A DNA stretch of 64,000 nt. It comes from Carex sylvatica. Taxonomy: Eukaryota; Streptophyta; Magnoliopsida; Poales; Cyperaceae. The stretch's first letter is position 1. Each line of letters starts with the position of its first letter. This document shows positions 45,621 to 58,726 of this stretch, one piece after another. The position numbers and the translations under genes are program-made. The DNA lies in the NCBI GenBank assembly GCA_964058845.1, contig CAXKVR010000008.1, positions 682,001 through 746,000 on the forward strand. The letters run 5' to 3'. A model generated the notes under the pieces. That model was not told where the DNA came from. It did no database searches and worked only from the letters and a program-made list of their open reading frames with translations.

Positions 45621-48600
45621 ATGCAGAGTTTGTTTTTTGACTATTCCAGAAATTATGTTCAATACACATCAGAAAACGTAAGAGAGAAAGAAAGAAAGAA
45701 AAAGACGAGACTTTCAGATCGGTACTAGCATACATATTGACTGTTGATTTTCGCCTTAGTCGTGTGGATACTGATATAGACATGACTGCTGTGCTGTTGC
45801 GTGGATCTGACACGAGAAAGAAAGGAGAAGAAGGTTACTGCTAGGCTTGAAGTTTCCGCTACGCGTCTATGGTAAACTCTATATTAATCTTGGAATTAAT
45901 TTTATACATGGATTCTGATTTTCAAATAGTGAACAAACTGATGAACTGAATCGAATTGTTACACTTTAACCTATCCGAAATCTCTACATTTTGATTACAT
46001 TATTAAAACATTTTTTTATTACAAGCCCGTAGGCAGTTTTAAAACCTTCTTATTATAGGGAGTAGTGATTGTGACGGAGGGTGACTCCGGCAATGGCGAG
46101 CAATATGCCCAAGTTTTATGGTGGATGGAGCAATCGTGGCATTCTCTTAACTTTTTTTTTTTCCTTGTACTGTTAGTTTTCGAGTGTCGAGTGCGTATGA
46201 CTTTATTTTGTAAACATGACTTTTGCTATAGTATTTTTTTAGTAAATATAAAAATCAGTAAGCATTAATTAGATGCAGTATTAATTATTGTGGAATATTT
46301 TATCTTATATCAAATCAATATTTCACATTAATGATTATAATGATGAGGAATATCATAAGAAATTTAAAAAAAGGAATAATATAACAAACCATGTAAATAT
46401 TTGTTGATTTTAGTGAAAACGCTGACTAGCTAGCCACCAGCTAAGGTTCTAAGAGAGGAATAGGAGATTTATTTTTATTTTTTAAAAATAGTTTAGAAGT
46501 CAAGTCACACAACATACTTTTAATTCATGTGTCAAATAATTTTTTCACTTTATAGGTTTTCAATCCATAACATTTTATATGGAAGCCAATGTATCTTTGT
46601 AAATGCAAATTGTTATTTTTAAAATTAATATATATGGATAAAAAATTACTTCTTGATTATATCAAATTTTTTTTTTTTTTATACGAGAAGTCATGCGCTT
46701 CGAAACTTAATTTCCATGATGAAGATAATATAACTGTGTTAAATTCCATATCATGGTTAAAATGAGAAAAAAAAAATACACTTGTACGCCATAAATTTCA
46801 AGGGGCTAAAATGTTATGTACATATCATGGTTAAAATGAGAAAAAAAAAATACACTTCTAGGGGCTAATTTTTTTTTTTTTTTTTTTCCAAATTTCATCG
46901 TGATAAAATGCCATAAATTTCAAAATTATTACCTTCTTTGTTATTTGAAGAGCGGTAAACTTATCCTTATTTATTCATGAGACCTCTGGTCAAAAGTAGA
47001 TCCGACAAAAAAGTACGTGGTTCGTAGCTTGTTTGATAAGTCCGTAACTCAATCGGTAATAAGTCGTTAGTGAATCGAGCTAAAATAAGTCCGTTAGCTG
47101 CAGACTCGAATCATAATTAAGACTTTGAGTTAGATCTGATTCGTGCCGAGCCAGCTCAGTTCATTAACAAGTTATATATACGTAGTTAGATAGTTTAATA
47201 AGATCCATTTACTTTAGACTGAGAGATACTATGGTCTATGAATGTTATAGTCAGTGTTATGGTAATTACACTTTGAATTGTGTTTAAATTGATTAGTAAT
47301 TATGTATGGACTATGTGTGAATTAATTATAAACAACTAAGTTATTTTGTATTAATTTATTTAATTTGGTATGCATGAATTTATTCTGTGAACTGTACTTG
47401 TATAAATTTAGAAATTTGATATTTTGGTATGTATGAATTTAGCTGCAAACTAAATATATGGTAGTTGATTTACTTAGTTGCACTTGAATTAAGAGTATTA
47501 CTCAATAATTAGTCATATAATTTTTATTTTATTTTAGCCATAATTGGTAAAATGTGCTATGAAAATTTAAAATATAGCCGGAAAGAAATAAAAAATTTAT
47601 GAATATGTCAAACTGGTAACGAGCTCACTCAGATAAACCACAAGGCAATCAACTTAATCCACAAACTAAGTCAATTACGAGTGAAATCTAACTCTCTTAA
47701 CAGCTCGTTGCTGAATTTTTTTTAGAAACCATAAATAAAAAATATATATTTTACCAAATTAATTTAATTACTTTGTTTTTTACAAAAACATAAGAACTGA
47801 GATGTCATTTCGGTCTTTTTTTTTTTTGGAAGAGGGCGAATTTTCATTTCACATATTTTGAGAAAAAAAAATATGTTAAAAAATGTAAAAATGGTTTGGA
47901 CCGAATTATCATTTCGGTCTTGGAAAAAAAAATTCAGACTGAAATAGTATTTCAACTCTTATGATTTTTATAAAATAAAAAAATAAAAAAATAATTATAT
48001 TGGTTTCATAATTTTTTTTTTTAATTATGGTTTATAAAAAATATTCCTCGTTGCCACCCTGCCACGGTGCCACCCCTAGCCAAAAGTAAGATAAAGCAAT
48101 AACCGCAATTTCCTATACATAGCTAACAGCCTTTGCAGAATTGCTGTACAAATTTACTCCTCGATAACTAATCCGGGTCGAGAGTGGCCCTCTCAGTGTA
48201 GCAATCCCTGTGGTAGGTAACTGACAACATATATATTCCCCAGCATCAAGTTACAAATTGTGACGTACCAGTGATGTCGCATATATATATACAATAGAAG
48301 TTATTTAACTTTGATGCTTTGTGAATGAATGAGACGAATTTACAAAATTCATGAGATACACCGATCATAGCAAATTGCAATACAACACACATATAATATT
48401 ATAACTGCCGCAAGAAACCAGGATAGAACAATAATCCAAGAATCCACTTTTACTTGTTAGATTAGTAAAACCAAGGAGGAGTTCATTTTCCAAACTATAC
48501 AAAACCTCCCCTCTGCTCTGTAAATACGCCATACCCAAAAAATATTCTATTAAATCTTTCCTCCTCCCCTTCTAAAGCTTTTGCGGGTGTGGAATCAATT

Positions 48601-49750
48601 AAATAAATGCACCATCTTACCTTGCTATCACTATTAAATATTAAACAAGATTTTACATAAACATATATGATATATATATCGGTGTTATTGTTTCTCAATA
48701 CCTCTCTAAAATATTTTCCAAATTTTATAATTATACAAACAACATAATATTTATCCCATATGTTTTGTGAAAATTATAACCAACTTTTTTTTCCCTAGTT
48801 TGTAAAGTTGTTGGTATGTTTTTGTATTATAAACCAACCAAATACTTCTGAATTATATCAAAATTATATCCAATTTACAAATTTTAAACCTTGACGAATT
48901 ATTTTTGACTCACGAGGTTATTACTATGATTATAGACACAATTATCGCATTTATACTGAACTTTTATTATTAATTATCTATAAGCTATTTTCTGGAACCA
49001 ATTTGATTTACAAAGATATTTTGTATCATAATACTTATTCTGCATATTTACAAAGTACAGAATAATTTTATTAGGACGATCATTTTTATACACTAAAATG
49101 TGTATTACTTTTTATATAAAAAAATAACACATTTTTTTACACACCAAAAATCGTATTTTACTTTATCAAAAGTTGAGAAATGTTGAGCGGGAAGTAGAAT
49201 CAATGACATCATCTGGGACTTTGAGGATAATTGAGGTTAAGATTTTTTTTGTTTTGTTTATGTTTTATCTTTTGTATTTTTTATTTGTTCTTCAGTCCTG
49301 GTTATTATGTGAAGTAAAAATGTAGTGTTTTAAATTTTTATTTTCAGTGTTGAATGAAATAGATAGTGTAATGTTTTTAAAAAATATATTTTGTGGATCC
49401 CTATTTTTTTTTCAACTAATTCTTTAGACAAAAGGAACAATTTACTTGACAAAAACATTATAAAACAAGGATTAAATTGTTGTTTAGGATATTTTATAAA
49501 TGAAGGTAAAGACATCATTTATTTTGTTTAATTTCACGCATTTGCATATTTAAATATTATTGTTAGCATGGGTTGATTTTTTTTTTTTTTGAAGCTTATG
49601 AATTTATTGGAATATAATATATAACGAAATTTTAACAAATGACTTGACGAAAACAATATAAAACAAGAAACTCGAGGAGAACAAAATGGTCCAAGAATTA
49701 AGTTGTACACCGTAATTCGTCCATGGAACATCATACTAATTTGTTCATTT
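45621..49750. other. 4.1-kb AT-rich intergenic span, no gene
   Basis: No supported exon, RNA gene or complete element. A 37-bp phrase with CATATCATGGTTAAAATGAG and an A-run is directly repeated at 46748 and 46821. Poly-T tracts with trailing GAAG words (for example 49577) may be ends of retroposed fragments. The right end leads into the 5' UTR of the TT8-like gene. Confidence 0.55.
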
Positions 49751-49977
49751 CCACGTGACAGTGAACGCAGGAATGAACCGGCTGGTAGAGCGACCAGTCA
49801 AAAACTGTCTCTTTCTCTCTCCACATAAAGAGACTCTACCTCCCGTTCTTCCCTTTTGTGGGGTGCTGAACGGCAGAGATCTAGGCCCCCTTCTCTCTCT
49901 CTCTCTCCAGAAACATCATCGATCATATCACTCTTCTCTTGAACAGAGCAAAAGTTGTAAGCTTAATTAATTCTTCC

Positions 49978-52900
49978 ATGGTAGCCCCGATGAAGCTTCA
50001 ACAGCCACTACAATCCGTGGTGCAAAGCGTGCAGTGGACTTACAGTCTTTTCTGGCAACTCTGCCCACAGCAAGGGTGAACCTAAATTTTCACTCTTCTG
50101 TGTTCTACTACTATTCTTCCCTTTTCTTATAACTTGTGTTTTCCTCAAAAAACCCTTTTTTTCTTCTGATAATTAACCAAGTCTGAACCGATCCGTTTCC
50201 TTTATTGGAATATCATCCATATATTAAACATTTCTCCCTAAATTGCATGTGACTGTCAACGACCAATAATTTATATTTACATCATATACATTATTTTACC
50301 GACAGAAGAAGAGAGCTAGCCAGGATATCATGACTAGGATATATAATTACATCATTACATGCATAGATGATATATATATTGAGAGCCTGAATTCAGTCAC
50401 AGCAATTTAAAATACATTAAGAAATATTAAGACAATAATTAATTAAGTATCTGGAGCATGCAACGTGTTCTTGCATGCAATTTCCAGCTAGTACCGACAT
50501 ATATAACTTACCGTAAAAATTATGAATGTAGGTTGCTGGTTTGGGGAGATGGATATTACAACGGGGCAATAAAGACGAGAAAAACGGTGCAGCCAACAGA
50601 GGTGAGCACAGAGGAGGCAGCACTGCAGCGGAGCAAGCAGCTGAGAGAGCTGTATGATTCTCTCTCCATAGCCGAGGCGGGTAGCCAACCTGTCCAGCGC
50701 CGCCCTTGCGCAGCGCTCTCACCAGAAGATCTCACCGAGTCAGAATGGTTCTACCTCATGTGCATCTCATACTCCTTCCCGCCTGCTGTCGGGTATGAAA
50801 ACTTTCTCTAAATATACTTCAAACTATATATATATATATATATATATATTTATGAGTTTATCCACCTGGCTATTGAAGAATTAATTATTTAAATTCTAAT
50901 GTTGGTTGGTTCAGGATATGTATCTTATTAATTCAAGTCAGAATTTTATAAATCGGAATTCTGAAAAACAAATCAATTAAATTGTAACATAAATAAAAGC
51001 GTCACAATTAAGTCTGAAAAGGGAAATATCATGATATTTTAATTATATGGAAATTAGCCAGGAAAATGAATGAGGGAAGAAACACATGTTCTAACATAAA
51101 GGTTTAAAAATGGCTAAAAAAATAATGCTATGTCATATAACTAAGGGCGGATCTAAGACTTAATTAGTTAAATACAGCTAAGTCATCTCTATAATTTCAA
51201 AATTTTAATTATATATATAAGAATCTAATTGAATTTTATCTTTTTAAACTTTTTATATAGTCTAGCCACCTTTAATAAATAACAAATGTTTAGTTATAGT
51301 CTGGTGGTTAAAACTCTATTTTATGATTGAGATGTCTTGGATTCAAATCCCACTCGCAACAATTTACATTTTAATTTTCACCCACCCCTATTAAAGTTTT
51401 CTAATTCCACCCATGAATTATAGCGCGCTATAACGTGCTATAAAGTCAATAGCATCATAGTAATTTTATGGTCTACAAATATTATAGTGGCGCTATAGTG
51501 TACTATTTAGAACCCTGCCTAATATCAATACATCAGAGTATAATATTTATTTTAGTTAATTTTTTATGTACCTTAAAGAGTTATTCAATTTTTTTATTTA
51601 TCTCTTTATTATTCATTATATCCAGGGTTCTAAATAGTGCACTATAGCGGTGCTCTATAGCATTTTTAAACTATAAAAACTATGGCGTTATCAGCGCTAT
51701 AGCGTGCTATTTAGCGTTATAACAGCGCTGTTTTTTTAACCGTTCCTCTATGACATGATAAACGCTATTTAAATCGTTGATTATATCTATTATGCTCTCT
51801 AGTTTTTTCTTCTCTTTCTTATTTGCCTAAAATTAATTATCCATAGTTATTAAGCCATATCAATTATTATTTTCAATAATTCTCTCATTCAATAATAAAT
51901 GGAGACTATGATGGAGAATAATGGACTTTTCTTAATTTTTAAAATTGAAATATCTAAGAAGACACTAAATCATTCAAATAATTGTTTTTCAATTCAATAA
52001 TTTATATTTTATTTTTATGACATTATCTATTGTATTCTAATAGAAAAAAGTCAGTTCAAGCATATCTTGTATTAAAAAGAAAATTTCTTATCATCTATTA
52101 TATCTGATTGAAATGAAAGAAGAACTCTTGTATTTGTAGATAGATTGGGAAAAATAGTATGACGGAGCTAGTTTTATCACGGTACAGAACGGTTATGGCA
52201 TCGAATAACACGACACATGTGTCGGTTACGTACCGTGACTCGCGTATTCTGTGCCGAGATCATTCATGTGTCGTAATTATTTTTTGAAAATTTGACATGA
52301 CATGACACACCACGCAAAATATCTAGTAACGACACAGCTAGAGTAGAAAAAATGGCATGACGGAGTCGGATCCATCATGGAATGGCACAGTTACGACAAG
52401 TAACGTGTGACTGACTGTTCCTTATCGTGACTCGTGTGTCCCGTGCCTTGACCATTTTTAAAAAATTTGGCACGACACGACACGTCATGCGAAAGATCCG
52501 GTCACGACTCGGTATGGCACGTGGTCACATGTAATTATGACCGTTTTCTAACATAAATTATGAAAAAAATAGTTAAACGTTAGAAACGTCGCAGTTATAG
52601 TTAAACACGGCATGTGATGGTCACGGTGTGACTTGCATGCATGCTGTGACCATTCGCGTGCTGTAACCACCCCTCAACATTTTGGTCACCGCACGGCACA
52701 GCACGTGTGACTGTTCACATTGTCATGGCACGGCATGACACGAGAGCAAAGTCACGGTACAACACATTTTTTCCACTCTAGGCACAGCACAACACATGGT
52801 CACACGAGTCACGTGTAATTAGAACCGTTAGATTCTAATCAAATAACTGATCAAATAGTGACTTTTAAATAAACTTAAATTATGATTAAATAGTCACGCG

Positions 52901-55900
52901 AGTCACGTGAATTATGTTTGGTCACAACACATTTGGACACGACGTGACTCGCATACTGTAACCATCCCTTGACATTTTGGTCACAGCACATCACGACACA
53001 TAAAAAATTAACTTGATCACAGCACGACACAGTATGAGACCAAAATCACAGTGTGTTAATCACAACACGGCATGACACGTTTTTTCCACTCTGTCTGTGG
53101 AACCCTAAACTTGCCCTTGCCATTCTGATAATATACAATTTAAGGCCCAATTACAGTAATATGTTCAGCAACTACAAAGGCGGCCACGAGGTCGCTTCAA
53201 AAAATCACAGTGGTGCATTTAATTGGAAAATATACTGGGCTAGGCCCATAAAAATATTAATCTCTTTAAATGGCCCACGTTCAGGCTGGGCTAGATTAAT
53301 TCAAAATAGGCGTCCGACAAATAACAGAGTAAAATTTTGGCTTAGAGCGCCTTCCTTATAACACTGGGGGAATGGTTTTGCAAATTGTAATTGTTCACAG
53401 GCGCACAGAGCTTTAGATTCTATACAAGAACAAAGAAGAATTTACGTTTTGGAACTGTAAAAGTACCTGATGGTGCTTAATTCATATCTAGGCTACCAGG
53501 AAAGGCATATGCAAAGAGAAAACATGTATGGCTTACTGGAGCGAATGAGGCTGACAGCAAAGTGTTTTCACGCGCCATCCTTGCAAAGGTAATGGGACAT
53601 ATTACTGCCTCAATTCTGCTGTTTGCACATTATAAAATTGTTACTCATGATCTTTGGTTCAAAGTTATGGAGAAACATGAAGTTAAAAGAAAATTATTGA
53701 CGAAAAGTATATGAAACTAAAATGGATAATGTCAAACTTTATTAAAGAAATTTTTTTCTAATTAGAGTATCGCTTAATAGTTAAATACTGGTTCTTTCAT
53801 TTTTTGAGGGTAAGGTGGCAACGTGCCATCTTACAGTTTTTCATTGATAAAAGAGTATTTACATGATTTTCTTTTGTCTTTCATTAATTAAGATTTATTG
53901 ATTCAACCATTTTCTAATCTTCTCTCTTTCCATTTCCATGCATTTTCTCTGTCATGCAATGTGAACGGGCTTCAATTTCAGAGTGCTTGCATCCAGGTAG
54001 GCATTATCTTCTTTAGAATTTATATAAAATAAATTTTGTAGGAAATGTTGTACAATTCTTTCATACCAACTGCCTCTAAAGTTATCTTCTATATCTGTAC
54101 AGACAGTAGTATGTATTCCCCTCATGGATGGCGTGCTTGAACTGGGAACAACAGATAAGGCAAGTAAATAATTATTACATTACAAAACTCGGGTAATATT
54201 GACAATCAAAGAGTGGTCCATCAGTAATCTAATACAAAGTTTCTATCAATTGGCTGTAACATGATCTTTAGGCTCGCTTGGAGTTGAAAATACATGAAAA
54301 AAATAAAAAGAAAAATCGATTCTACCGACATCTTGGGAGTCTTGTACAGCAATGGCTCTTTCTTTTTGCATTGTTTTTGTTGAAGGTTTTTGAATAATTT
54401 AAGTGCCTTTGCTTCAGCGGTTATAATGCAAAAGACGTGTTACCTCAATTGCCAAGTCAAATCAGATGGACACTGCAAATGATGTTAAATGTTATAACAA
54501 TACCCTAATGAAAGAACAAATTGAACACAGGTTGAAGAAGATATATGTTTAGTACAACACACAAAGAGCTTTTTTCCAGAACTTCAGGAAATGCATACAA
54601 TGCCAGCTCTCTCAGAACAATCAACCTCAAACCCCATTTCCTATACTGATTCACAACCCCAATTCAATCCCCAGAATTTTCAACACCAAATAAAAGACGA
54701 CCAAGAAAATGAAGAGGAAGAAGATGATGAGGAAGATGATGATGATGAAGAAGCCCATGATGACTCAGAAGAAGATAATGTACCACGAAATATAAACCAA
54801 ATGGACCCAGCGGTTAATTTTACAAACGCTGAGCCGAGCGAGCTAATGCAACTGGAGATGTCAGAAGGGATACGTTTGGGATCTCCCGATGATTGCTCCA
54901 ATAACTTTGAGACGGAATTGCAAATGCTGGGTATGTGTCATGATACTAATGATCAGGTTATACCGAGACCGGATGACACATACCAGGGCTGGCACTTTTT
55001 GCATGAAGATTTGAGTGCTGGGTTGCCCCAATCTTCAGGTAGCTCTTTAAAAAAAGATAGTTTTTTCAACAAAAAAAAAAGGATAGGAAAGTAACAAGCC
55101 AAATAATGTTTGTTTTCTCTTTTAGTTCCAGTGTATGTTTTTATGAGATTTCCCATCAGTTAATTGCAAGCTATTTTTTTATCTGGCAGCTGAAATCCAA
55201 GATTTGTCACCAGAAAATGTGCACTATTCTGAAACTGTTTCAATCATCCTGCAACACAACCATACACTCCACTCAAATTCAAATCTAAATCCCAATTTCT
55301 CAACTTCACCCAATTCAGTGTTCTCAAGATGGAGCTCAACAAGAGACATCTTGCCACCTTTGATTCCCGAAGGAAATAACAAAAATTCACAATGCTTGCT
55401 AAAGAAAGTTTTGATTGACATCCCAAACCTTCATTGCAATAGTAAGGATGGGAATTTGGAGAAAGGTAAGGATGGTGAAGTGGGAGGAGGTGGGGGAAGG
55501 TTAAAGAAGAGCTCGTCAGTGCAAGAGGAACTGAGTGCAAATCATGTGTTGGCTGAGAGGAGAAGAAGAGAGAAGCTCAATGAAAGGTTCATTATTCTTC
55601 GCTCGTTGGTACCTTTTGTTACTAAGGTGCATACTTCCCTTGTCTATTTTATTTTTTTCTGTCATTTTTCAACTTGTTTGGGGTGAACATTTTACATTAA
55701 ACTTAGGTGACATTGTGTTAAATTAAAGGTTAGTATAACTTTTCCGAGGAGTTACAGGAAAATGTACGATCTATTTAAGCGAAGATTAATTGGATGTACT
55801 CAATGAAATTAATTGCACAATTGAACCATAAAAGATTTTGACTTCATCTACTAAACATTGTAGAAATGCTAATACAGGATTTTAACTTTGTAGATGGACA

Positions 55901-56464
55901 AGGCTTCAATCCTAGGGGACACAATTGAGTACGTGAAGCAATTGCGTAAGCGAATACAAGAACTCGAGTCACGAAACAAGCAAGTAGAAGCCAACCAGAG
56001 GCTAAAGAAACTGCCACTTTCAGAGAAGAGAAAATTAAGAGCCATAGAAGGTGGGGGCAGCAATGCCACAGGAAAGCCTGCACGGGGTGAAACCACAGAC
56101 ATTCAAGTATCTATCATCGAGCAGGACGCATTGTTGGAGTTGCAATGCCCATACAAAGAAGGGTTGTTAATTAAGATCATGCAAACGCTTCATGATTTAA
56201 GGTTGGAGGTCATTTCAGTAAATACGTCCATGGAAGGTGGTACATTTGTCGCAGAATTCCGTGCTAAGGTAAATATCAAACACTAAAAACTTAGATGAAC
56301 CCTACCGTACCAATTCCTGCTGGTATTCTACCATGAATTCTAGACGGAACATGACTAACTACTGCTAATTTTGTATTCCTTGTCAGGTGAAAGAAGTGAA
56401 TGGGAAAAGATCAAGCATTACGGAAGTAAAGAACGCACTTAATCGGATACTTGCACTACAATGA
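49978..56464 (+). CDS. TT8: TT8/AN1-type bHLH transcription factor, 641 aa, 9 exons
   Basis: A nuclear bHLH regulator that, in this family, joins R2R3-MYB and WD40 partners to activate anthocyanin and proanthocyanidin genes. Exons: 49978-50075, 50532-50792, 53492-53588, 53982-53996, 54103-54159, 54531-55038, 55190-55626, 55894-56268, 56387-56464; phases agree throughout. The N-terminal MYB-interacting domain (about 13-195) has QWTYSLFWQLCPQQG, WGDGYYNG, LPGKAYA and VCIPLMDGVLELGTT. A run of Glu/Asp (about 237-262) forms the acidic activation region. The bHLH (464-515) has HVLAERRRREKLNERF with the E-box-reading H, E and R. A C-terminal ACT-like domain follows. Exon 4 is only 15 nt, and the intron after exon 5 uses a GC donor. 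Intron 2 (2.7 kb) is full of MITEs. The 5' UTR contains a CT microsatellite (49891-49908). It could be another subgroup IIIf bHLH, but TT8 fits best. Confidence 0.92.
51149..51415 (+). mobile_element. Possible tRNA-derived SINE-like sequence in TT8 intron 2
   Basis: TAGTCTGGTGGTTAAAACTC resembles an RNA polymerase III A box. GGATTCAAATCCCACT, about 37 bp later, resembles a B box. The segment opens with GGGCGGATCTAAG and closes near ATTCCACCCATG. No poly-A tail or target duplication was identified, so this is tentative. Confidence 0.35.
51416..51775. mobile_element. GCTATAGCG-family MITEs in TT8 intron 2
   Basis: Two facing parts carry GCGCGCTATAACGTGC...GTGGCGCTATAGTG and CAGGGTTCTAAATAGTGCAC...GCGCTATAGCGTGC. 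AGAACCCTG (about 51510) and CAGGGTTCT (about 51625) form inverted outer boxes. They are related to the block at 37500-37995. Confidence 0.55.
52142..53092. mobile_element. hAT-like MITE with a second copy nested inside, TT8 intron 2
   Basis: The outer ends TTGGGAAAAATAGTATGACG and, from the right, CAGAGTGGAAAAAACGTG are related to the 344-bp MITE at 23509. The interior is saturated with GGCACG/CGTGCC/GTCACG words. The outer target duplication is not clear. Confidence 0.6.
52339..52780. mobile_element. Inner hAT-like MITE, 442 bp
   Basis: The ends TAGAGTAGAAAAAATG and, from the right, TAGAGTGGAAAAAATG are inverted repeats. GACACAGC on the left (52331-52338) and GGCACAGC on the right (52781-52788) form an 8-bp duplication with one change. 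It inserted into an older copy of its own family. Confidence 0.7.
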
Positions 56465-56859
56465 TCTTAATTAAGGTTTGCCATAAACGTTATGATTGGC
56501 ATGTATATATTTTTGTTTTCCTTTTACCTCGGTAACCACTGACCTAAAACCCTCTGGTGTAATCAATCAAGTTTTAATTTATTCGAACTTGGACTAAATA
56601 GTACTAGACTTTCATGTAGAAAACATAAAGAATTATGCTGTGCTGTCATGGCAGCACCAGTTTTCAATGTCAGTCAGATCTGAAGATGAATCCTTTTTGT
56701 TCTTATTCAGCAGCTTATGCTAAAGAGAATTGCTATCCATATGAAATTTGCTATGCTTTCAAACTTATTAACTCAGTAGCACAATATCCAATATGCGACT
56801 TGAACTACATTCTTCATTGTTCCATACTTGAAACAGTTACACCAAGACAATCCTTATTC

Positions 56860-56924
56860 TTTTTTTTTTGAAAGAACTGTTGTACATAAATGAAATTAAC
56901 ATCAAAATTACAACCACAACTATA
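56860..56924 (-). mobile_element. 65-bp retroposed fragment with 17-bp target duplication
   Basis: The perfect direct repeat CAAGACAATCCTTATTC lies at 56843-56859 and 56925-56941. The insert starts with a T11 run (a poly-A tail on the - strand) followed by GAAAGAACTGTTGTAC. Poly-A plus a long duplication is typical of LINE-driven retroposition, here heavily 5'-truncated. The right duplication overlaps the RING gene's stop codon, so the insert now lies at the start of that gene's 3' UTR. Confidence 0.8.
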
Positions 56925-56939
56925 CAAGACAATCCTTAT

Positions 56940-58726
56940 TCAATCAACCAAATGAGGATTACTATCATCACTCTGAAAAGGCAAATCTTTCTCTTGACCA
57001 GCAGGATCAGATGCATCCAAATCACCGTCTCTCAGTTCATGACACATGGCCAGTTTAGACGTCTCCAAATGACTATTTCTCACTTCAAGACATGTGGGCC
57101 AGCCTATCCTTTTCATGCAAGCTTTATCATAAGCATTGACATTTGATCCTGAGGCAATGAAAAGTTCAACCTCATTCACAAACTGATCAGTGTATTCCAG
57201 AAGGAAAGGCCTAGCTGCATTAGCTAAAAGGCCTCTGAACTCTTTGCGCTTTTCTTCTGGGTTACCAATTAGACCCCCTCTCTCTTGCCTACGTTAAAAT
57301 ATTGCATGCATTCCAATGAATACAACATAGAAATTACACAATGTAGAAAATGTAATCCACGTAAATAAACAGAAACCAGAGGGTGAATTTTTAAGAAAGG
57401 CATGGAGAAAACCTTTTCATGAAGGATTCTATGATTCCATGAATGTGGCAGAGGATAAGGTCAACATCCTCCTCCTGCAGAACACATAAACCACAAAAAT
57501 TACAAATTTTGGTTTCTCTGACAATCGGTGCTATAATAATTACATGTCGAATATACCTAATTGATTGGAATCACATACCTGCAGAATAGCTTGAATTTCA
57601 CGTCGTAGCCAATTTTGCACCCACATATTTTTCTGAAGGAACTTCCGTTTTTCCCAATACTGTATAACATCAGCTCCATTATTTCCTGTATCTGTCCATA
57701 GAAAGTAAAATGAGTCCCCAAAAATCACACATTACTACTTAAAACGCAAAAAAATGCATCATGCACACATACTGGTCCTGAGCATTAGAGTGCCAAGTTG
57801 TATAATGACTTAAACCTCCTGCAAACATACCTTCACTACTGTTATAGACATGCAATCTTAACATATGAGCATCTGACAGAGCCCTGAAGAATATGTCATG
57901 ATGTTAATATCTGACCAGACAAAAGAAAGCTAAGATAGTATGTATATAAACGTTTGAATTAACATTAACTAAATATACACATAAGAAAATAAGCCACAAG
58001 GTATGAGACAAAACCTCTTTATATTATTCTCGCTTACATAATGTCTCTGAAATGATTTACCATCAACACCATGTATTATTGACAAGTTTTGGGCCTGCAG
58101 TAGTATGATAAAATAGTGTGTCACTAAATTAATATGAATAGTTTGGTAGCTGTACAATTTTGTTCACAGATGATTTTTTCTTTGTTATACCAGTACAATC
58201 AGGCAACTAAATTACCACACAGCATACATAGGTTTTAGCAACAAATCACATACCAGTCAAGGCTGATATAATATGGCTGCCTAGGATTTACCATCATGGC
58301 CATCCATAGAATCACCAATTAAAATCTAAGATGGCAGGATATATATTCCAAACAGACCCTAATAATGTATTGATGATCAGAAATAGACAAGGGACCTTGC
58401 AAAGGGGACAGACGAAAGAAGACAATGGCTTGGAGCGCTTGATTGCAACAAAACTCAGCCATTCGCCAATACACTTATAGCAGAAAGAATCTATCAAGAG
58501 AAAAGTACAAAACAAATTCAAAACCAAAACCTAATTGGGTACTATTGAATCTTGATGAGTCGTAAAAAGCAATATTAAAACCAATTAAACAGACGATGAG
58601 GAGATATAGAGAGAGAGTACGGAAACAGAGGTCCAAGTAGGCTTCGTCTCTGATAGGTCCGAGACAAATCGGGCATGGCGGTATCTCGGAGTCGGAAGAA
58701 CGAGAGCAGGAGGCCTCCATTTCCAT
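56940..58726 (-). CDS. TOPORS-like C3HC4 RING-finger protein, 285 aa, 7 exons
   Basis: A probable E3 ubiquitin ligase. Exons on the - strand: 58726-58621, 58490-58396, 58094-58015, 57883-57831, 57691-57579, 57474-57413, 57288-56940; all are GT-AG with consistent phase. The RING occupies residues 18-66: C18-x2-C21-x12-C34-x-H36-x2-C39-x2-C42-x20-C63-x2-C66, with YLDLCFHSFCYKCIGEW resembling TOPORS-type RINGs. The rest (HGVDGKSFQRHYV, VQNWLRREIQAIL, LLANAARPFLLEYTDQFVNEVELFI) is likely helical and conserved in plant homologues, without a named domain that I can assign. I chose the start MEMEASC because it is the first in-frame ATG. The gene converges on TT8 with 475 bp between stops. No substrate can be inferred. 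Confidence 0.85.

Noticed and set aside
51300..51360. tRNA gene suggested by GGATTCAAATCC
   Set aside because: No cloverleaf can be closed: acceptor and anticodon stems are missing. At most a SINE-like pol III relic.
53053..53361. 102-codon + strand frame in TT8 intron 2
   Set aside because: Starts in MITE sequence and has no domain or splice connection; intron sequence.
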